Source: Phytohabitans sp036906915 (GTDB lineage Bacteria; Actinomycetota; Actinomycetes; Mycobacteriales; Micromonosporaceae). Taken from it: a DNA stretch of 64,000 nt. This document shows, piece after piece, positions 41,273 through 50,323 of the stretch (position 1 is the stretch's first letter; each line of letters opens with the position of its first letter). The stretch is taken from assembly GCF_036906915.1 (NCBI RefSeq), contig NZ_JBAKHX010000017.1, positions 47,984-111,983 on the forward strand, read 5' to 3'. Made by a program: the position numbers and the translations under genes. Below the pieces are notes generated by a model. That model was given only the letters and a program-made list of their open reading frames with translations. It made no database searches and had not been told where the DNA came from.

Positions 41273-41584
41273 ATGGCCACCACCGCGCCGATCTTCTTCC
41301 TCGACGTCCGGTACGTCATCGACCTGGCGCTGCTCATCTTCGCCCTCGTCATCGAGGGCGTCGCGCTCGTGCACTGCCTCACCCAGCGAGCCGACGCGTT
41401 CCCGGCTATCGGCACCCTGCCGAAGGGGGCGTGGCTGGCCATCCTGGGCATCGCTCTTCTCTTCACGCTGCTCTTCTGGGCGGTCAGCATTTTCGGCCTG
41501 ATCGGCATCGCGGCAGCCGCCATCTACCTGCTCGACGTCCGGGTAGGGCTGCGTGACCTGACCGACGGCAAAGGGTTCTGGTGA
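41273..41584 (+). CDS. DUF2516 membrane protein
   Basis: This 103-residue protein has two or three hydrophobic helices (VIDLALLIFALVIEGVALVH, WLAILGIALLFTLLFWAVSI) and a short tail YLLDVRVGLRDLTDGKGFW. This is the DUF2516 family found after HBHA-like genes in actinobacteria; function is unknown. Its stop overlaps the hydrolase GTG start by 4 nt. Confidence 0.85.
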   Translation: MATTAPIFFLDVRYVIDLALLIFALVIEGVALVHCLTQRADAFPAIGTLPKGAWLAILGIALLFTLLFWAVSIFGLIGIAAAAIYLLDVRVGLRDLTDGKGFW

Positions 41585-42468
41585 GGGATTTCCGCTGGCC
41601 TCCGCCGCCTGACGGCGGACCGCGGACGTACGGCCCTGGGCCCACGGCGCCCCGGACCGGGCGGCCCGCGCTGCCCGAACCCGTGACCGAGCTGGTCACC
41701 ACGCCGCACGGCGTGCGCCTGGAGCGACTGGTGACTGGTGCGGGCGAGCCGGTGACCGTGTTCGCGCACGGGCTGGCGACCGGCATCGCCGCCACGCGTC
41801 CGTTGGGCAGCGCGGTCGCGGGCACCAAGGTCTTCTTCCAGTTCCGCGGGCATGGCCGCTCGGACGCGCCGGAAGGTCAGTGGACCTACACGGATCTCGC
41901 CCGCGACCTGCGAGCCGTCGCCGACCTGGCTGGGGCGACCCGAGCGGTCGGGGCGAGCCTCGGAGCGGGCGCGATGTGCCGGCTGCTTGCGCAGAGCCCC
42001 GAGCGCTTCGAACGAGCGGTGTTCTACCTTCCGGCAGTACTCGATCAGCAGCGAAGCCCGGCGGTGCGTGAGCGGCTCGCGGAGCTGCTCGACGCGGTCG
42101 AGTCGGGCGACATCGCGGCGGTGGCCGGCGTGGTATCGGCCGAGGCGCCTCCCGCGGTCCGTAACACGCCTGCCGGCTGGGCGTACCTGCGGCAGCGCAT
42201 CGACCAGCTTATGCGCGACGGCCTCGCTGCCGGCCTCGCCGACCTGCCCGACCAGGTCGCGGTGACCGGCGCCGCCGACCTGGCCGCGGTGAGCGCCCGC
42301 GCACTGGTGATCGGCTGCCAGGGCGACGACCAGCACCCGGTCGCGGTGGCCGAGGCGCTCGCTGCCGCGCTGCCGCACGCGACCCTGCACGTGTACGACA
42401 AGCCTGCGGTCCTGTGGACGAACCGGTCGGACCTGCGTGACCGGATTTCGGGGTTCTTGAACGAGTAG
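41581..42468 (+). CDS. Alpha/beta-hydrolase
   Basis: This 295-residue alpha/beta-hydrolase fold protein has VTVFAHGLATGIAATRPLG forming the oxyanion region and RGHGRSDAPEGQW as strand 4. The nucleophile elbow is AVGASLGAGAMCRLL (GxSxG, Ser about residue 126). The catalytic acid is probably in GCQGDDQHPV and the histidine is less clear (no obvious conserved GH near the end), so activity is uncertain. It is coupled to DUF2516 by a GTGA overlap. Substrate is unknown. Confidence 0.83.
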   Translation: MRDFRWPPPPDGGPRTYGPGPTAPRTGRPALPEPVTELVTTPHGVRLERLVTGAGEPVTVFAHGLATGIAATRPLGSAVAGTKVFFQFRGHGRSDAPEGQWTYTDLARDLRAVADLAGATRAVGASLGAGAMCRLLAQSPERFERAVFYLPAVLDQQRSPAVRERLAELLDAVESGDIAAVAGVVSAEAPPAVRNTPAGWAYLRQRIDQLMRDGLAAGLADLPDQVAVTGAADLAAVSARALVIGCQGDDQHPVAVAEALAAALPHATLHVYDKPAVLWTNRSDLRDRISGFLNE

Positions 42469-42478
42469 GGTTCGGGCC

Positions 42479-43216
42479 ATGGGTGTGACGCACCACGGCC
42501 GTACTCATCGGCTCGACCTCGCCGACCCGACCCTCCGCGAGTGGGAGTGCACCGTCCTGGCCGCCGACCCTGAGCAGGGCATCGTGCTGGACCGGTCGGC
42601 CTTCTACCCCGGTGGGGGTGGGCAGCCGCCCGACCACGGGGTGCTGCTCTGGCAGGGTGTGCAGACGCGCATCGTCGGCACCCGCAAGGGTGACGACCTA
42701 TACCTGCTGCCCGCCGAGGGCGACCCGCTGCCGCCGGCTGGCACGGCGGTGACCGGCGCGGTCGAAGACGAGCGGCGCACCCTGCTGATGCGCACGCACA
42801 GCGGTCTGCACGTGCTGTGCGGTGTGGTGTTCCGCGACTTCGGAGCGCTCGTCACGGGCGGAAACATGGAACCCGGCGAGGCCAGGATGGACTTCAACCT
42901 GCCCGAGGTGCCGCCGGACTTCAAGACGCGGCTGGAAGCCCTGGTCAACCAGGAGGTCGTCGCAGATCGCCAGGTGGCGGTGCGGGTGCTGCCGCGCGAC
43001 GAGGCGCTGGCGCTGCCCGACATCATCCGCACCCAGTCCAACCTGATCCCGGCCGACGAGCAGGAGATCCGGATCGTCGACATCACCGGGCTGGACGTAC
43101 AGGCCGACGGTGGCACTCACGTGGCGTCGACGTCGCAGATCGGCAAAGTGCAGCTGGTCAAGGTCGAGAGCAAGGGCAAGGCCAACCGACGGGTACGGAT
43201 CAGGCTCGCTGCGTAA
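42479..43216 (+). CDS. AlaX-type alanyl-tRNA editing protein
   Basis: This 245-residue stand-alone editing domain related to AlaRS clears mischarged tRNA-Ala in characterised relatives. DRSAFYPGGGGQPPDHGVL, the zinc motif MRTHSGLHVLCGVVF (HxxxH, about residue 103) and DGGTHVASTSQIGKVQLVK (about 209) mark the family. The second zinc half site normally reads C-x-G-T-H; here the Cys position is replaced (QADGGTH), a variant I recall in other actinobacterial members. The start is ATG 42479. Confidence 0.87.
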   Translation: MGVTHHGRTHRLDLADPTLREWECTVLAADPEQGIVLDRSAFYPGGGGQPPDHGVLLWQGVQTRIVGTRKGDDLYLLPAEGDPLPPAGTAVTGAVEDERRTLLMRTHSGLHVLCGVVFRDFGALVTGGNMEPGEARMDFNLPEVPPDFKTRLEALVNQEVVADRQVAVRVLPRDEALALPDIIRTQSNLIPADEQEIRIVDITGLDVQADGGTHVASTSQIGKVQLVKVESKGKANRRVRIRLAA

Positions 43217-43245
43217 CCTTTTCGTCGCTTCGGCGGTGAAATGGT

Positions 43246-43626
43246 GTGGACAAAAGGCCCAAGGTGGTTTTCGCGGCAATTGTGCTGATTGGTCTGCCCT
43301 TCGCGGTATGGGCCGGCTGGACCTGGGCGGGCATCGGCTCCGCTCCCGCAGCCACCCCCGCGGGTGACGGCGGCCTGGGCAACGCACCCGGTGGAGGCAA
43401 GCAACCCCGCGTCCGGATGACCCCACTGCATTCACCCACCGTCACCGCGTCCGCCACGCCCACGGCGTCCACCTCACCGACCCAGACACCCGCGTCACCT
43501 ACCGCGACCGCCGCACCGACGCTGGCCCCGTCTCCATCCGCGACGCTGGCACCGGAAGCCACCGTCGAGCCGACATTGCCGCCTACCGAGCCGCCGGCGT
43601 CCCCGGACGTGAGCCCAACGCCGTAA
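43246..43626 (+). CDS. Short membrane-anchored Thr/Pro/Ala-rich protein
   Basis: This 126-residue protein has a single N-terminal hydrophobic segment (VVFAAIVLIGLPFAVWAGW, residues 7-25) followed by about 85 residues of low-complexity Thr/Ser/Pro/Ala, as in cell-wall-spanning stalks. No folded domain is visible. GTG start. It lies 11 nt upstream of the EI24 gene. Confidence 0.6.
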   Translation: MDKRPKVVFAAIVLIGLPFAVWAGWTWAGIGSAPAATPAGDGGLGNAPGGGKQPRVRMTPLHSPTVTASATPTASTSPTQTPASPTATAAPTLAPSPSATLAPEATVEPTLPPTEPPASPDVSPTP

Positions 43627-43637
43627 GCTCCGGCTTC

Positions 43638-44393
43638 GTGGCGGTACCCCTTCGTGAGTTCTTCGCGGGCCTGGGCCTGCTCGGCCGCGGCCTCGGCATG
43701 TACGCGCGCAAACCCAAGCTCGTCCTGCTCGGCCTGATACCGGCGCTCATCTCGGGGGTGCTGTACCTGGCCGCGTTCGCGACGCTCATCTACTTCGTGT
43801 CCGACCTGTCCGAGGGGGTCACGTGGTGGGCCGACGACTGGTCAGGCGGTCTGCGTGACACTGTGCAGGTGCTGGCCGCCATCGGCATCCTCGGCATTGG
43901 CGGCCTGATCGGCATCCTGACCTTCACAGCCGTGACGCTCGCGATCGGCGACCCGTTCTACGAGAAGATCTCCGGGGAGGTCGAAGCTCGATACGGCGCA
44001 GTCCCTGACGAGATCGATGTGCCGTGGTGGCGTTCGCTGCGGCGCAGCATCTGGGACTCGCTCCGGCTGATCGCGCTGTCTGTGCTGATCGGCATCCCGC
44101 TGTTCGTGGGCGGCTTCATCCCTATCGTCGGCCAGACCGTCATACCGGTCGTCGGCGCGTTCGTGGGCGGCTGGTTTCTCGCGCTGGAGCTGGTGGGAGT
44201 GGCGTTCTACCGCCGTGGGATGCGGCTGCCCGAGCGGCGCACGATCCTCAAGGCCAACCGGCCGATGGCGCTCGGGTTCGGGGTGGGCGTGTTCTGCTGC
44301 TTCCTGATCCCGCTCGGCGCCGTACTGGTCATGCCGGCGGCCGTTGTCGGCGGCACCCTCCTGGCCCGCCGCGTCATGGACCTCCCCACCTGA
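43638..44393 (+). CDS. EI24/CysZ-family membrane protein
   Basis: This 251-residue protein of the EI24 domain family (PF07264) has four to six hydrophobic helices: KLVLLGLIPALISGVLYLAA, IGILGIGGLIGILTFTAVTL, LSVLIGIPLFVGGFIPIVG and a C-terminal GVFCCFLIPLGAVLVMPAAV. The conserved DPFYEKISGEVEARYG and FYRRGMRLPERR segments match the family; CysZ members carry sulfate. Sulfate transport is possible but not shown. It is convergent with the ATPase pseudogene. Confidence 0.85.
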   Translation: MAVPLREFFAGLGLLGRGLGMYARKPKLVLLGLIPALISGVLYLAAFATLIYFVSDLSEGVTWWADDWSGGLRDTVQVLAAIGILGIGGLIGILTFTAVTLAIGDPFYEKISGEVEARYGAVPDEIDVPWWRSLRRSIWDSLRLIALSVLIGIPLFVGGFIPIVGQTVIPVVGAFVGGWFLALELVGVAFYRRGMRLPERRTILKANRPMALGFGVGVFCCFLIPLGAVLVMPAAVVGGTLLARRVMDLPT

Positions 44394-44395
44394 AC

Positions 44396-45229
44396 CGCCT
44401 GCCCGCCATGCGGTCAGCAATTCCTCGGGGCCGTAGGTCGCGGCGAGACTGGTCGCGGTGACTTCACTTCGACTGACCGCGGCCACAGCGAGCGGCTCGT
44501 CGGTGAGCGCGGCACGATGCTTCTGAAGGGCCCCGAGATCGCGGCTGTCGAACGGCGACCTTTCCAGCCACTTGATCGAGCCGAGGAAGTACACCTCCTT
44601 GGCGACGGGTTCACGATCCACGCCGACGATGTCGATCTCGATGGTGCTTGACCGGTTCCAGTACGCGCCGACAACCGGAGCCGCTGGAAGGCTCCCATCG
44701 GGCAACAGGCGGGCGAGAGATTCCCGCAACAGTGGCTGGTGACCCGGTAGCGGCGCTCCTTCGAAGGGCGCGTCCATACCGGCAACTCATTGGCCACCAT
44801 CCGCTTGGCCACCAGAATGTCGGTTGAACGCATCAGGCAGGTGTGCGATGCCACCGGCCGCCCGGGCGATGTTGGTAAATGTCCGCTCCCCACTGCCGAT
44901 GGCGGACAGCACCTCCCGAGCATTGGCCGTGTCGGGGAACTCGGCCCGCGAGGGACCGCTCGGCGGAGACCAGCAGCGCGGAAACGGGATTGGCCAATTC
45001 TGCTTGCAGGAACGTCCACAGGCTCTCGCCCGGCTGCCAGGCAGCACAGATCAGCGGTAGCCCACCGGTAACAAGTGCCGCATCGAACGCCTTCGCGGGA
45101 CCAAGCCGCAGCATCTGACCGGCCTCGGCCGGGTTGAGGGGCCGAGGACCATCTCCTGTCCACGCTGGTGAAATGGGCGTCCGTAGGAGCCGAGAGCCGC
45201 CATCATCGACAGGTCGGGGTTCGTGCCGA
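44396..45229 (-). pseudogene. Decayed archaeal-type ATPase (DUF234) gene
   Basis: Family-like segments lie in order but in changing frames on the minus strand. They are IGTNPDLSMMAALGSYGRPF (about 45225-45160), LNPAEAGQMLRLGPAKAFDA with ALVTGGLPLICAAW, then AREVLSAIGSGERTFTNIAR, then LVAKRMVANELPVW with TRPSKERRYRV, and finally the DUF234 tail PLLRESLARLLPDG with VVGAYWNRSSTIEIDIVG and GSIKWLERSPFDSRDL. At least four frame changes occur and the ATPase N-terminus with Walker A is missing. The 5' remnant abuts the subtilase stop codon. Confidence 0.8.
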
Positions 45230-48200
45230 TCAGCTCGTCTGATACGCCCTGATGATGGTTTGGTCGAACGCGCTGCCACCGCTGGCCTTGACCGCCACCC
45301 GCAGCGACACCGCCTGCCCAGTCGCCGCCTGCGGGAACCGTGCCGTGAACCGGTCAGCCCCATCCCGCGACACGGGCACCGCCTTCCAGGTAGCGCCGTC
45401 GTCCACGGACGTCCACAGGGCCAACGACGTGATCCGCTGCCGGTCCACGCCGTGCGCCTGGTGCACGGTGAACGCCGCGTTCCCGCCGTCCGGCCGGTTC
45501 GCGAGGTCCAGGGGCAGTTCGTAGTCGACCGACAGCAGCGGCACGGGCGCCGACCCGGTGCCACGCTGGCCCGCTGATTTGAAGGTCCACGCCGTGCTCA
45601 CCCTGGTCGAACTCGGCAGCCACCCGCTGTTGTCCACCTCGTGGACGAGCCGGTACGTGCCGCGTTCCGCCGGGATCGCGAAGTCACCCATCGATCCCTC
45701 GACCTCGCCGAGCAGGGCGCCGTTCCGGTACAGCGCGGTGGTCGCGACACCCAGCTCGAAGCAGGTGGCCCGCTGGTGCTGGTCGGTCATCGGGACGAGT
45801 TCGACGTACAGGTGGCCCCGCGTGCGGGTGATCGGCTCCGGCGCGCACCCGCCGACCGTCTCGGCCGGGTCGTCGTACCAGTCGGGTCGCAGCGGTTGGC
45901 GCACCCAGACCTTCTCGTGCCGGCTGCCCGGCGCGTAGCCGCGCGGCGCCTCCTGGGTGACCAGGTCGTCGTAGAACGCCTCGTCGATCCACCGGTATCC
46001 CGGCGAAAGGTAGTCGACACGATCGCCGGAGAGGTCCCGCGTGAACGATTCCGAGATCAGCCGCCCGGCCGCGCTGACGCCGTACCGCTTGTGGCCGGTG
46101 ACCGTCTCCGGCTTGTCGAGCCGGTGGAACCGCTGGTCGATGCGGACCAGTTCGGCCCGTTCGGCGGCGGTCACCTGGTGCGACGCGTCGGCCGGAAGGC
46201 CAGACGGGTGGGCCCTGACCACGTCATAGAACGACGGGCCGGGCGCCTCCATCCCCGCCACCGTGTACGCCTGGAATTCGCCGATGGCCGGCTCGTCCAG
46301 CGGTACGGTGTAGACGCCGCCGGCGCGGGCGTTGTCCTCCCACGTGTACGCGAAGTCGTACCAGCCGGCGCCCCGCCGGGCACGCTGCTCGTAGTACACG
46401 CCGAGCGCGACCGGCGAGGTCTCCACGCCCTCGATGCCGGCCTTGACCGGCCGCGCGAGCGTGGCGTCCATCGCGAACGCGGTGTCGGAGACGAGCGTGA
46501 TGTCGGAGTCGCCGGTCAGCGCCATCCGCTCCCGCTCGCCGGACTCGTAGACCGAGCCGGTGATGCTGTACCGGCCGGCCGGCACCCGGACCTTGAAGCC
46601 CTGACCACCGCGGTTCAGATAGAAGGTCACCGCGTAGAGCGCCGGGTCCTCCAGGTTGACGATCTGCCCAAACAGGAATATGTCCGCCTCGGCGGGCGCG
46701 TCCGGCAGGGGCTTCATCGACAGGGCCAGCTCGACGGTGGGCGGCTCCACATAGAACGCGACCGGCGTGTTCACCGTTCGCCCGCCGGTGCGTGCCGTCA
46801 CGGTGGCGGTGTAGAACCCGGTCGCCAACCCCGTCCGGTCGATGCGCAGCACCGTGGCACCGGAGTCGCCAGCCGCGATGGCCAGCGTCCGGTCGGACAG
46901 CGTCGCGGCGCCGGGCGCCCGCCTGCCGAACCGGTCGGCCACCGTGACCGACAGCGTCACCGTCGCGTTCCGCGCGCCGGTATTCGTCCAGGCCAGCTTC
47001 GTCTCGGCGCCGTCGGCGCCGAGGTTGACCACAGCCTGGTCGGGCGTGAACGCACCGAGGGCACGCGCGGCGTTGAGACGCCCCGATCCGATCGTGTACG
47101 CGTCAGCGCTCGTTGCTCCCGTGGCTGCGGCGTCCAGCCGGTCCGCGGATCCGACGAGGGCCGCCTTGAGCCGGCGGGCATCCCAGTCGGGGTGCTGCTG
47201 GACCAGCAGCGCGGCCGCACCCGCGACGTGCGGCGCCGCCATCGAGGTGCCCGACGCTGCCGTGTACTTCGCGTCGATCAGCCGACCCATCCAGGTACCC
47301 GCCGCGCGGGCAGCGACGATCTCCACGCCCGGCGCGACGATCTCCGGCTTGAGCGCATTGGTGTTGATCACCGGTCCGCGACCGGAGAACTCGGCTACCC
47401 GGTCGGCGCCGTCCACCGCGCCGACGGTCAGCGCCGACGCCGCCGCGGCCGGCGTACTGATCAGCCGGTCCAGCGGATCGTTGCCAGACGCGGCCACGAC
47501 CAGCGTGCCGTGCTGCTCGCTGACGGCGTCTACCGCCTGGGACAGCGGGTCGGTGCCGTCGCTGGCCTCGTATCCGCCAAGGCTCAGGTTGATCACGTCG
47601 GCACGGGAGGCCGCCCACTCCAGGCCGGCGATGATCTGTGAGTCGGTGCCCAGCCCAAGGTCGTCGAGCACCTTGCCGACGACCAGGCGCGCGTCTGGTG
47701 CCACACCTCGGCGCTGCCCACCCGAACCGGCGCCGCTGCCCGCGACCGTGGCCGCGACGTGCGTGCCGTGCCCGTGGCCGTCGACCGCCTCCGGGCTGGA
47801 GTCGGTGAAGTCCGCGGCCTCCGCGACCCTGCCCGCGAGGTCAGGATGGGTGGCGTCCACCCCAGTGTCCAGCACCGCGACCCGGGCACCCCTACCTGTG
47901 TACCCGGCTGCCCACGCCCGCGGCGCCGACACCTGGCGCAGGTTTCGGTCCAGCCTCGCCTGCGTCGTCTGTACCCGATGATCAAGCCAGACCTTGCCCG
48001 CCGCCGCTTGGCCGGCCAGCGCGGCCATGGGCTTGCTCTTGGGCTGCTTGCCGGCGACCGCGCCGATGCTGCGCAGCTCGCGCTGACCGACCAGACCGGT
48101 AGTGAACGCGCTCCTGGCGCGGCCGTCGGCCGCCTTGACGATCAACGGCAGCTCCTTGCTGCGCGCGTCGTCGTACCCTTCCCGGATCAGCGTCGTCACA

Positions 48201-48568
48201 TCGAACAGCGCCTCGTCGAGCACGCCGCCCACCAGCCCGGCCACGGTGCCGGGTACCACCCGCACGTGCCCGTCGGCGCCGCAGCTCTTGTGCAGCATCC
48301 CGCTCGGCTGCGCCGGCCGGACCGACACGTCCGGGCATCCTGATGATCTGGTGTGGACGGTAACGACATCGCCGGTCAACAGCGTCACCGTGTACGTCTT
48401 GCCAGCTGGCAAGACGGGCGCCGGCCCCTGCTCCGGCGCCCGCCCTGCTGCCCGTTCTACCGCCCGCTCGGATGTCTGGGCGAACGCCGGCCCGCCGTTC
48501 GTGGCGAGCAGCAATGGGATGGCCAGGAGACTGGCGAGTCCACGTTTCGTCACGCCCCGAAGACGCAC
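45230..48568 (-). CDS. Secreted subtilisin-like serine protease
   Basis: This 1112-residue S8 peptidase has a signal peptide at residues 1-30 (GLASLLAIPLLLATNGGPAF) and a propeptide to about 195. The catalytic domain at about 195-500 has Asp in VAVLDTGVDATHPDL, His in GHGHGTHVAATVAG, oxyanion Asn in VVAASGNDP, and Ser in AASGTSMAAPHVAGAAALL. A C-terminal region of about 600 residues contains beta-sandwich-type segments with no firm family. It is likely extracellular and proteolytically matured. It is a different architecture from the 29.5-kb kelch subtilase. Confidence 0.92.
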   Translation of the reverse strand: MRLRGVTKRGLASLLAIPLLLATNGGPAFAQTSERAVERAAGRAPEQGPAPVLPAGKTYTVTLLTGDVVTVHTRSSGCPDVSVRPAQPSGMLHKSCGADGHVRVVPGTVAGLVGGVLDEALFDVTTLIREGYDDARSKELPLIVKAADGRARSAFTTGLVGQRELRSIGAVAGKQPKSKPMAALAGQAAAGKVWLDHRVQTTQARLDRNLRQVSAPRAWAAGYTGRGARVAVLDTGVDATHPDLAGRVAEAADFTDSSPEAVDGHGHGTHVAATVAGSGAGSGGQRRGVAPDARLVVGKVLDDLGLGTDSQIIAGLEWAASRADVINLSLGGYEASDGTDPLSQAVDAVSEQHGTLVVAASGNDPLDRLISTPAAAASALTVGAVDGADRVAEFSGRGPVINTNALKPEIVAPGVEIVAARAAGTWMGRLIDAKYTAASGTSMAAPHVAGAAALLVQQHPDWDARRLKAALVGSADRLDAAATGATSADAYTIGSGRLNAARALGAFTPDQAVVNLGADGAETKLAWTNTGARNATVTLSVTVADRFGRRAPGAATLSDRTLAIAAGDSGATVLRIDRTGLATGFYTATVTARTGGRTVNTPVAFYVEPPTVELALSMKPLPDAPAEADIFLFGQIVNLEDPALYAVTFYLNRGGQGFKVRVPAGRYSITGSVYESGERERMALTGDSDITLVSDTAFAMDATLARPVKAGIEGVETSPVALGVYYEQRARRGAGWYDFAYTWEDNARAGGVYTVPLDEPAIGEFQAYTVAGMEAPGPSFYDVVRAHPSGLPADASHQVTAAERAELVRIDQRFHRLDKPETVTGHKRYGVSAAGRLISESFTRDLSGDRVDYLSPGYRWIDEAFYDDLVTQEAPRGYAPGSRHEKVWVRQPLRPDWYDDPAETVGGCAPEPITRTRGHLYVELVPMTDQHQRATCFELGVATTALYRNGALLGEVEGSMGDFAIPAERGTYRLVHEVDNSGWLPSSTRVSTAWTFKSAGQRGTGSAPVPLLSVDYELPLDLANRPDGGNAAFTVHQAHGVDRQRITSLALWTSVDDGATWKAVPVSRDGADRFTARFPQAATGQAVSLRVAVKASGGSAFDQTIIRAYQTS

Positions 48569-48659
48569 GGCATCGCTAACCGGTTGCGGCTTCGTCGATA
48601 TTTGCGCGAACCCGCATAGGGCGATGGGTCGGTGAAGGGGTCCGGTAGCCTAGATCCGC

Positions 48660-48732
48660 GGGCCGCTAGCTCAATCGGCAGAGCTGTGGACTTTTAATCC
48701 ATAGGTTCGGGGTTCGAGTCCCCGGCGGCCCA
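48660..48732 (+). tRNA. tRNA-Lys (anticodon UUU)
   Basis: The cloverleaf is read directly: acceptor GGGCCGC pairs with GCGGCCC; the anticodon loop is CTTTTAA (anticodon TTT); the T-arm is CGGGGTTCGAGTCCCCG. The discriminator A is at 48732 and CCA is encoded at 48733-48735. The 3' part is duplicated at 59551-59593, so this gene is an integration site and the copy here is the intact one. Confidence 0.97.
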
Positions 48733-48734
48733 CC
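48692..48734 (+). repeat. Left attachment repeat (attL)
   Basis: A 43-nt segment from TTTTAATCC in the anticodon loop through the T-arm to CCACC is repeated at 59551. It differs at two positions: A to G after AATCC, and C to T in the acceptor 3' strand. Confidence 0.83.
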
Positions 48735-48991
48735 ATGGAGAACCAGGAAGTATAGCCGAACATCAACATCCCGAGTGGACGATGTGAGGCGCGTGTGGGG
48801 CACGGTTAAGCCCCACGCCTGGCAGTGGTGGATCGTCGGAGACTTGGATTTCGGACTTAAGGATTGAAAGTTCTCAGCTCTGGCCACATGAGCTAGAAGA
48901 GAGAAGTTTTGATCTACCGAAGCGATGTTGAGTTTCACCTGGTCGAGGGCCTGAACACGGCTGGTGTCGAGGCTGACCTGCCGGTCCGGGC

Positions 48992-50323
48992 ATGCGGCGG
49001 GTGGTCGCGATGATCGCCGCTACCAGTAACGGAACGGTTTTTCCACGGTGCGCGTGCCGGTCGGCCGCGACCGGCCGGCAGCTGGGCGCGCAATGCCCGA
49101 GGCGCGGCCAGCCGGCGCATGGTCGCTGGTACTACGACGCCCACGTGCCCGGCCCGGACGGCCGCCAGAAGCGGCTGCGCCAGGGCGGGTTCCTGACCCG
49201 CGTGGAGGCTGAGCAGGGTTTGGCGGAGGTTCTTGGGTTGTCCGGGGCGGACGCGATGGCCGAGACGTGGACGGTGAAGCGGTGGCTGGAGTACTGGCTG
49301 TCGCTGTCCGAGGATCGACTGCGTCCGTCGACACTGCGTGCGTACCGATCGGTGACCCGTACCCATCTGATCCCGTGGCTGGGCCGGTTCCGGGTCGCGG
49401 ACCTGGACGGGCGCCGCGGGGTCAAGACCGTCCAACGGGCGGTTGACGTGATCAGCCGGAAGGAAGTCGCCGACGGCGAGTTGATCGCGCCGGGCACGGT
49501 CCATCGGATCGTCGCGGTGCTGCGCAGCGCGCTGAGCGAGGCTCGCCGGCAGGGTCTGATGGCGACGAATGCGGCGTGGCGGCTACGGCTGCCGCGGGGT
49601 GCCCGGCCGCAGGCGGTGGCCTGGACGCGGGAGCGGGAGAAGCTGTGGCGGGCTACCGGCGCACGCCCGCCAGTCGCGGTATGGGACGTCGAGCACGTGT
49701 CGGCGTTCCTGGAGGCGGTGCAGGATGATCCGTTGTTCCCGTTGTGGTGGCTGGTCGCCCTGCGCGGCCTGCGGCGTGGTGAGGTCGTCGCGCTGCGCGG
49801 CACCGACCTGGACGCCCAACTGCGCGAGTTGAGCGTGAAACGACAGCTGCTGGTCGTCGACGGGACGGTGCACCTTGGTCCGCCGAAGTCCGCGGCAGGG
49901 GTGCGGGTACTGGCGTTGGACGAGTTCACCAACCGGCTGCTACGCGAGCAGCGTCGCTGGCAGCAACGCCGGTTCGCTGGGACGGGTCGTGACCCACACG
50001 GTTACCTGTTCACCCACGCGGACGGCAGGCCGGTGCGGCCGGATTGGCTCAGCCACCGGTTCCATGCCCTGGTGCACAAGTTGGGGTTGCCGCCGGTGCG
50101 GTTGCATGACCTGCGGCACGGCGCGGCGAGTTTGGCCGGTGCGGCTGGGGTGGAGTTGAAGGTGATCCAGCACGACTTGGGGCATTCCAGCGCGGTCACG
50201 ACCGCGGACACGTATTGGACGGTGTTCCGAGACCTGGCGCACCAGGCTGTCGCCGCGACCGCGGCGTTGCTGCGATCCCACGCCCGGTTCAGGCTGAATC
50301 TGGGTGCGGCTTCACAAGCCTGA
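48992..50323 (+). CDS. Tyrosine-type site-specific integrase
   Basis: This 443-residue phage-type integrase has an N-terminal arm-binding-like region (RWYYDAHVPGPDGRQKRL) and a SAM-like core-binding domain (TWTVKRWLEYWLSLSEDRL, about residues 90-190). The catalytic residues are Arg in ALRGLRRGEVVAL (about 257), HxxR in HDLRHGAAS (about 372), His in DLGHSS (about 397) and the Tyr nucleophile in TADTYWTV (about 408). It is 256 nt from the tRNA-Lys 3' end, the usual place for an integrase using that tRNA. An alternative ATG lies at 49010. It should catalyse insertion of the island. Confidence 0.94.
   Translation: MRRVVAMIAATSNGTVFPRCACRSAATGRQLGAQCPRRGQPAHGRWYYDAHVPGPDGRQKRLRQGGFLTRVEAEQGLAEVLGLSGADAMAETWTVKRWLEYWLSLSEDRLRPSTLRAYRSVTRTHLIPWLGRFRVADLDGRRGVKTVQRAVDVISRKEVADGELIAPGTVHRIVAVLRSALSEARRQGLMATNAAWRLRLPRGARPQAVAWTREREKLWRATGARPPVAVWDVEHVSAFLEAVQDDPLFPLWWLVALRGLRRGEVVALRGTDLDAQLRELSVKRQLLVVDGTVHLGPPKSAAGVRVLALDEFTNRLLREQRRWQQRRFAGTGRDPHGYLFTHADGRPVRPDWLSHRFHALVHKLGLPPVRLHDLRHGAASLAGAAGVELKVIQHDLGHSSAVTTADTYWTVFRDLAHQAVAATAALLRSHARFRLNLGAASQA

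Noticed and set aside
45641..47641. 666-codon plus-strand frame
   Set aside because: It is antisense to the second subtilase gene, with Arg/Val/Gly-rich composition and no motif.
48666..48938. Minus-strand ORF across the tRNA-Lys encoding GGPPGTRTPNLWIKS
   Set aside because: The motif PGTRTPNL is the well-known spurious translation of a tRNA 3' half; the ORF covers the tRNA on the opposite strand.
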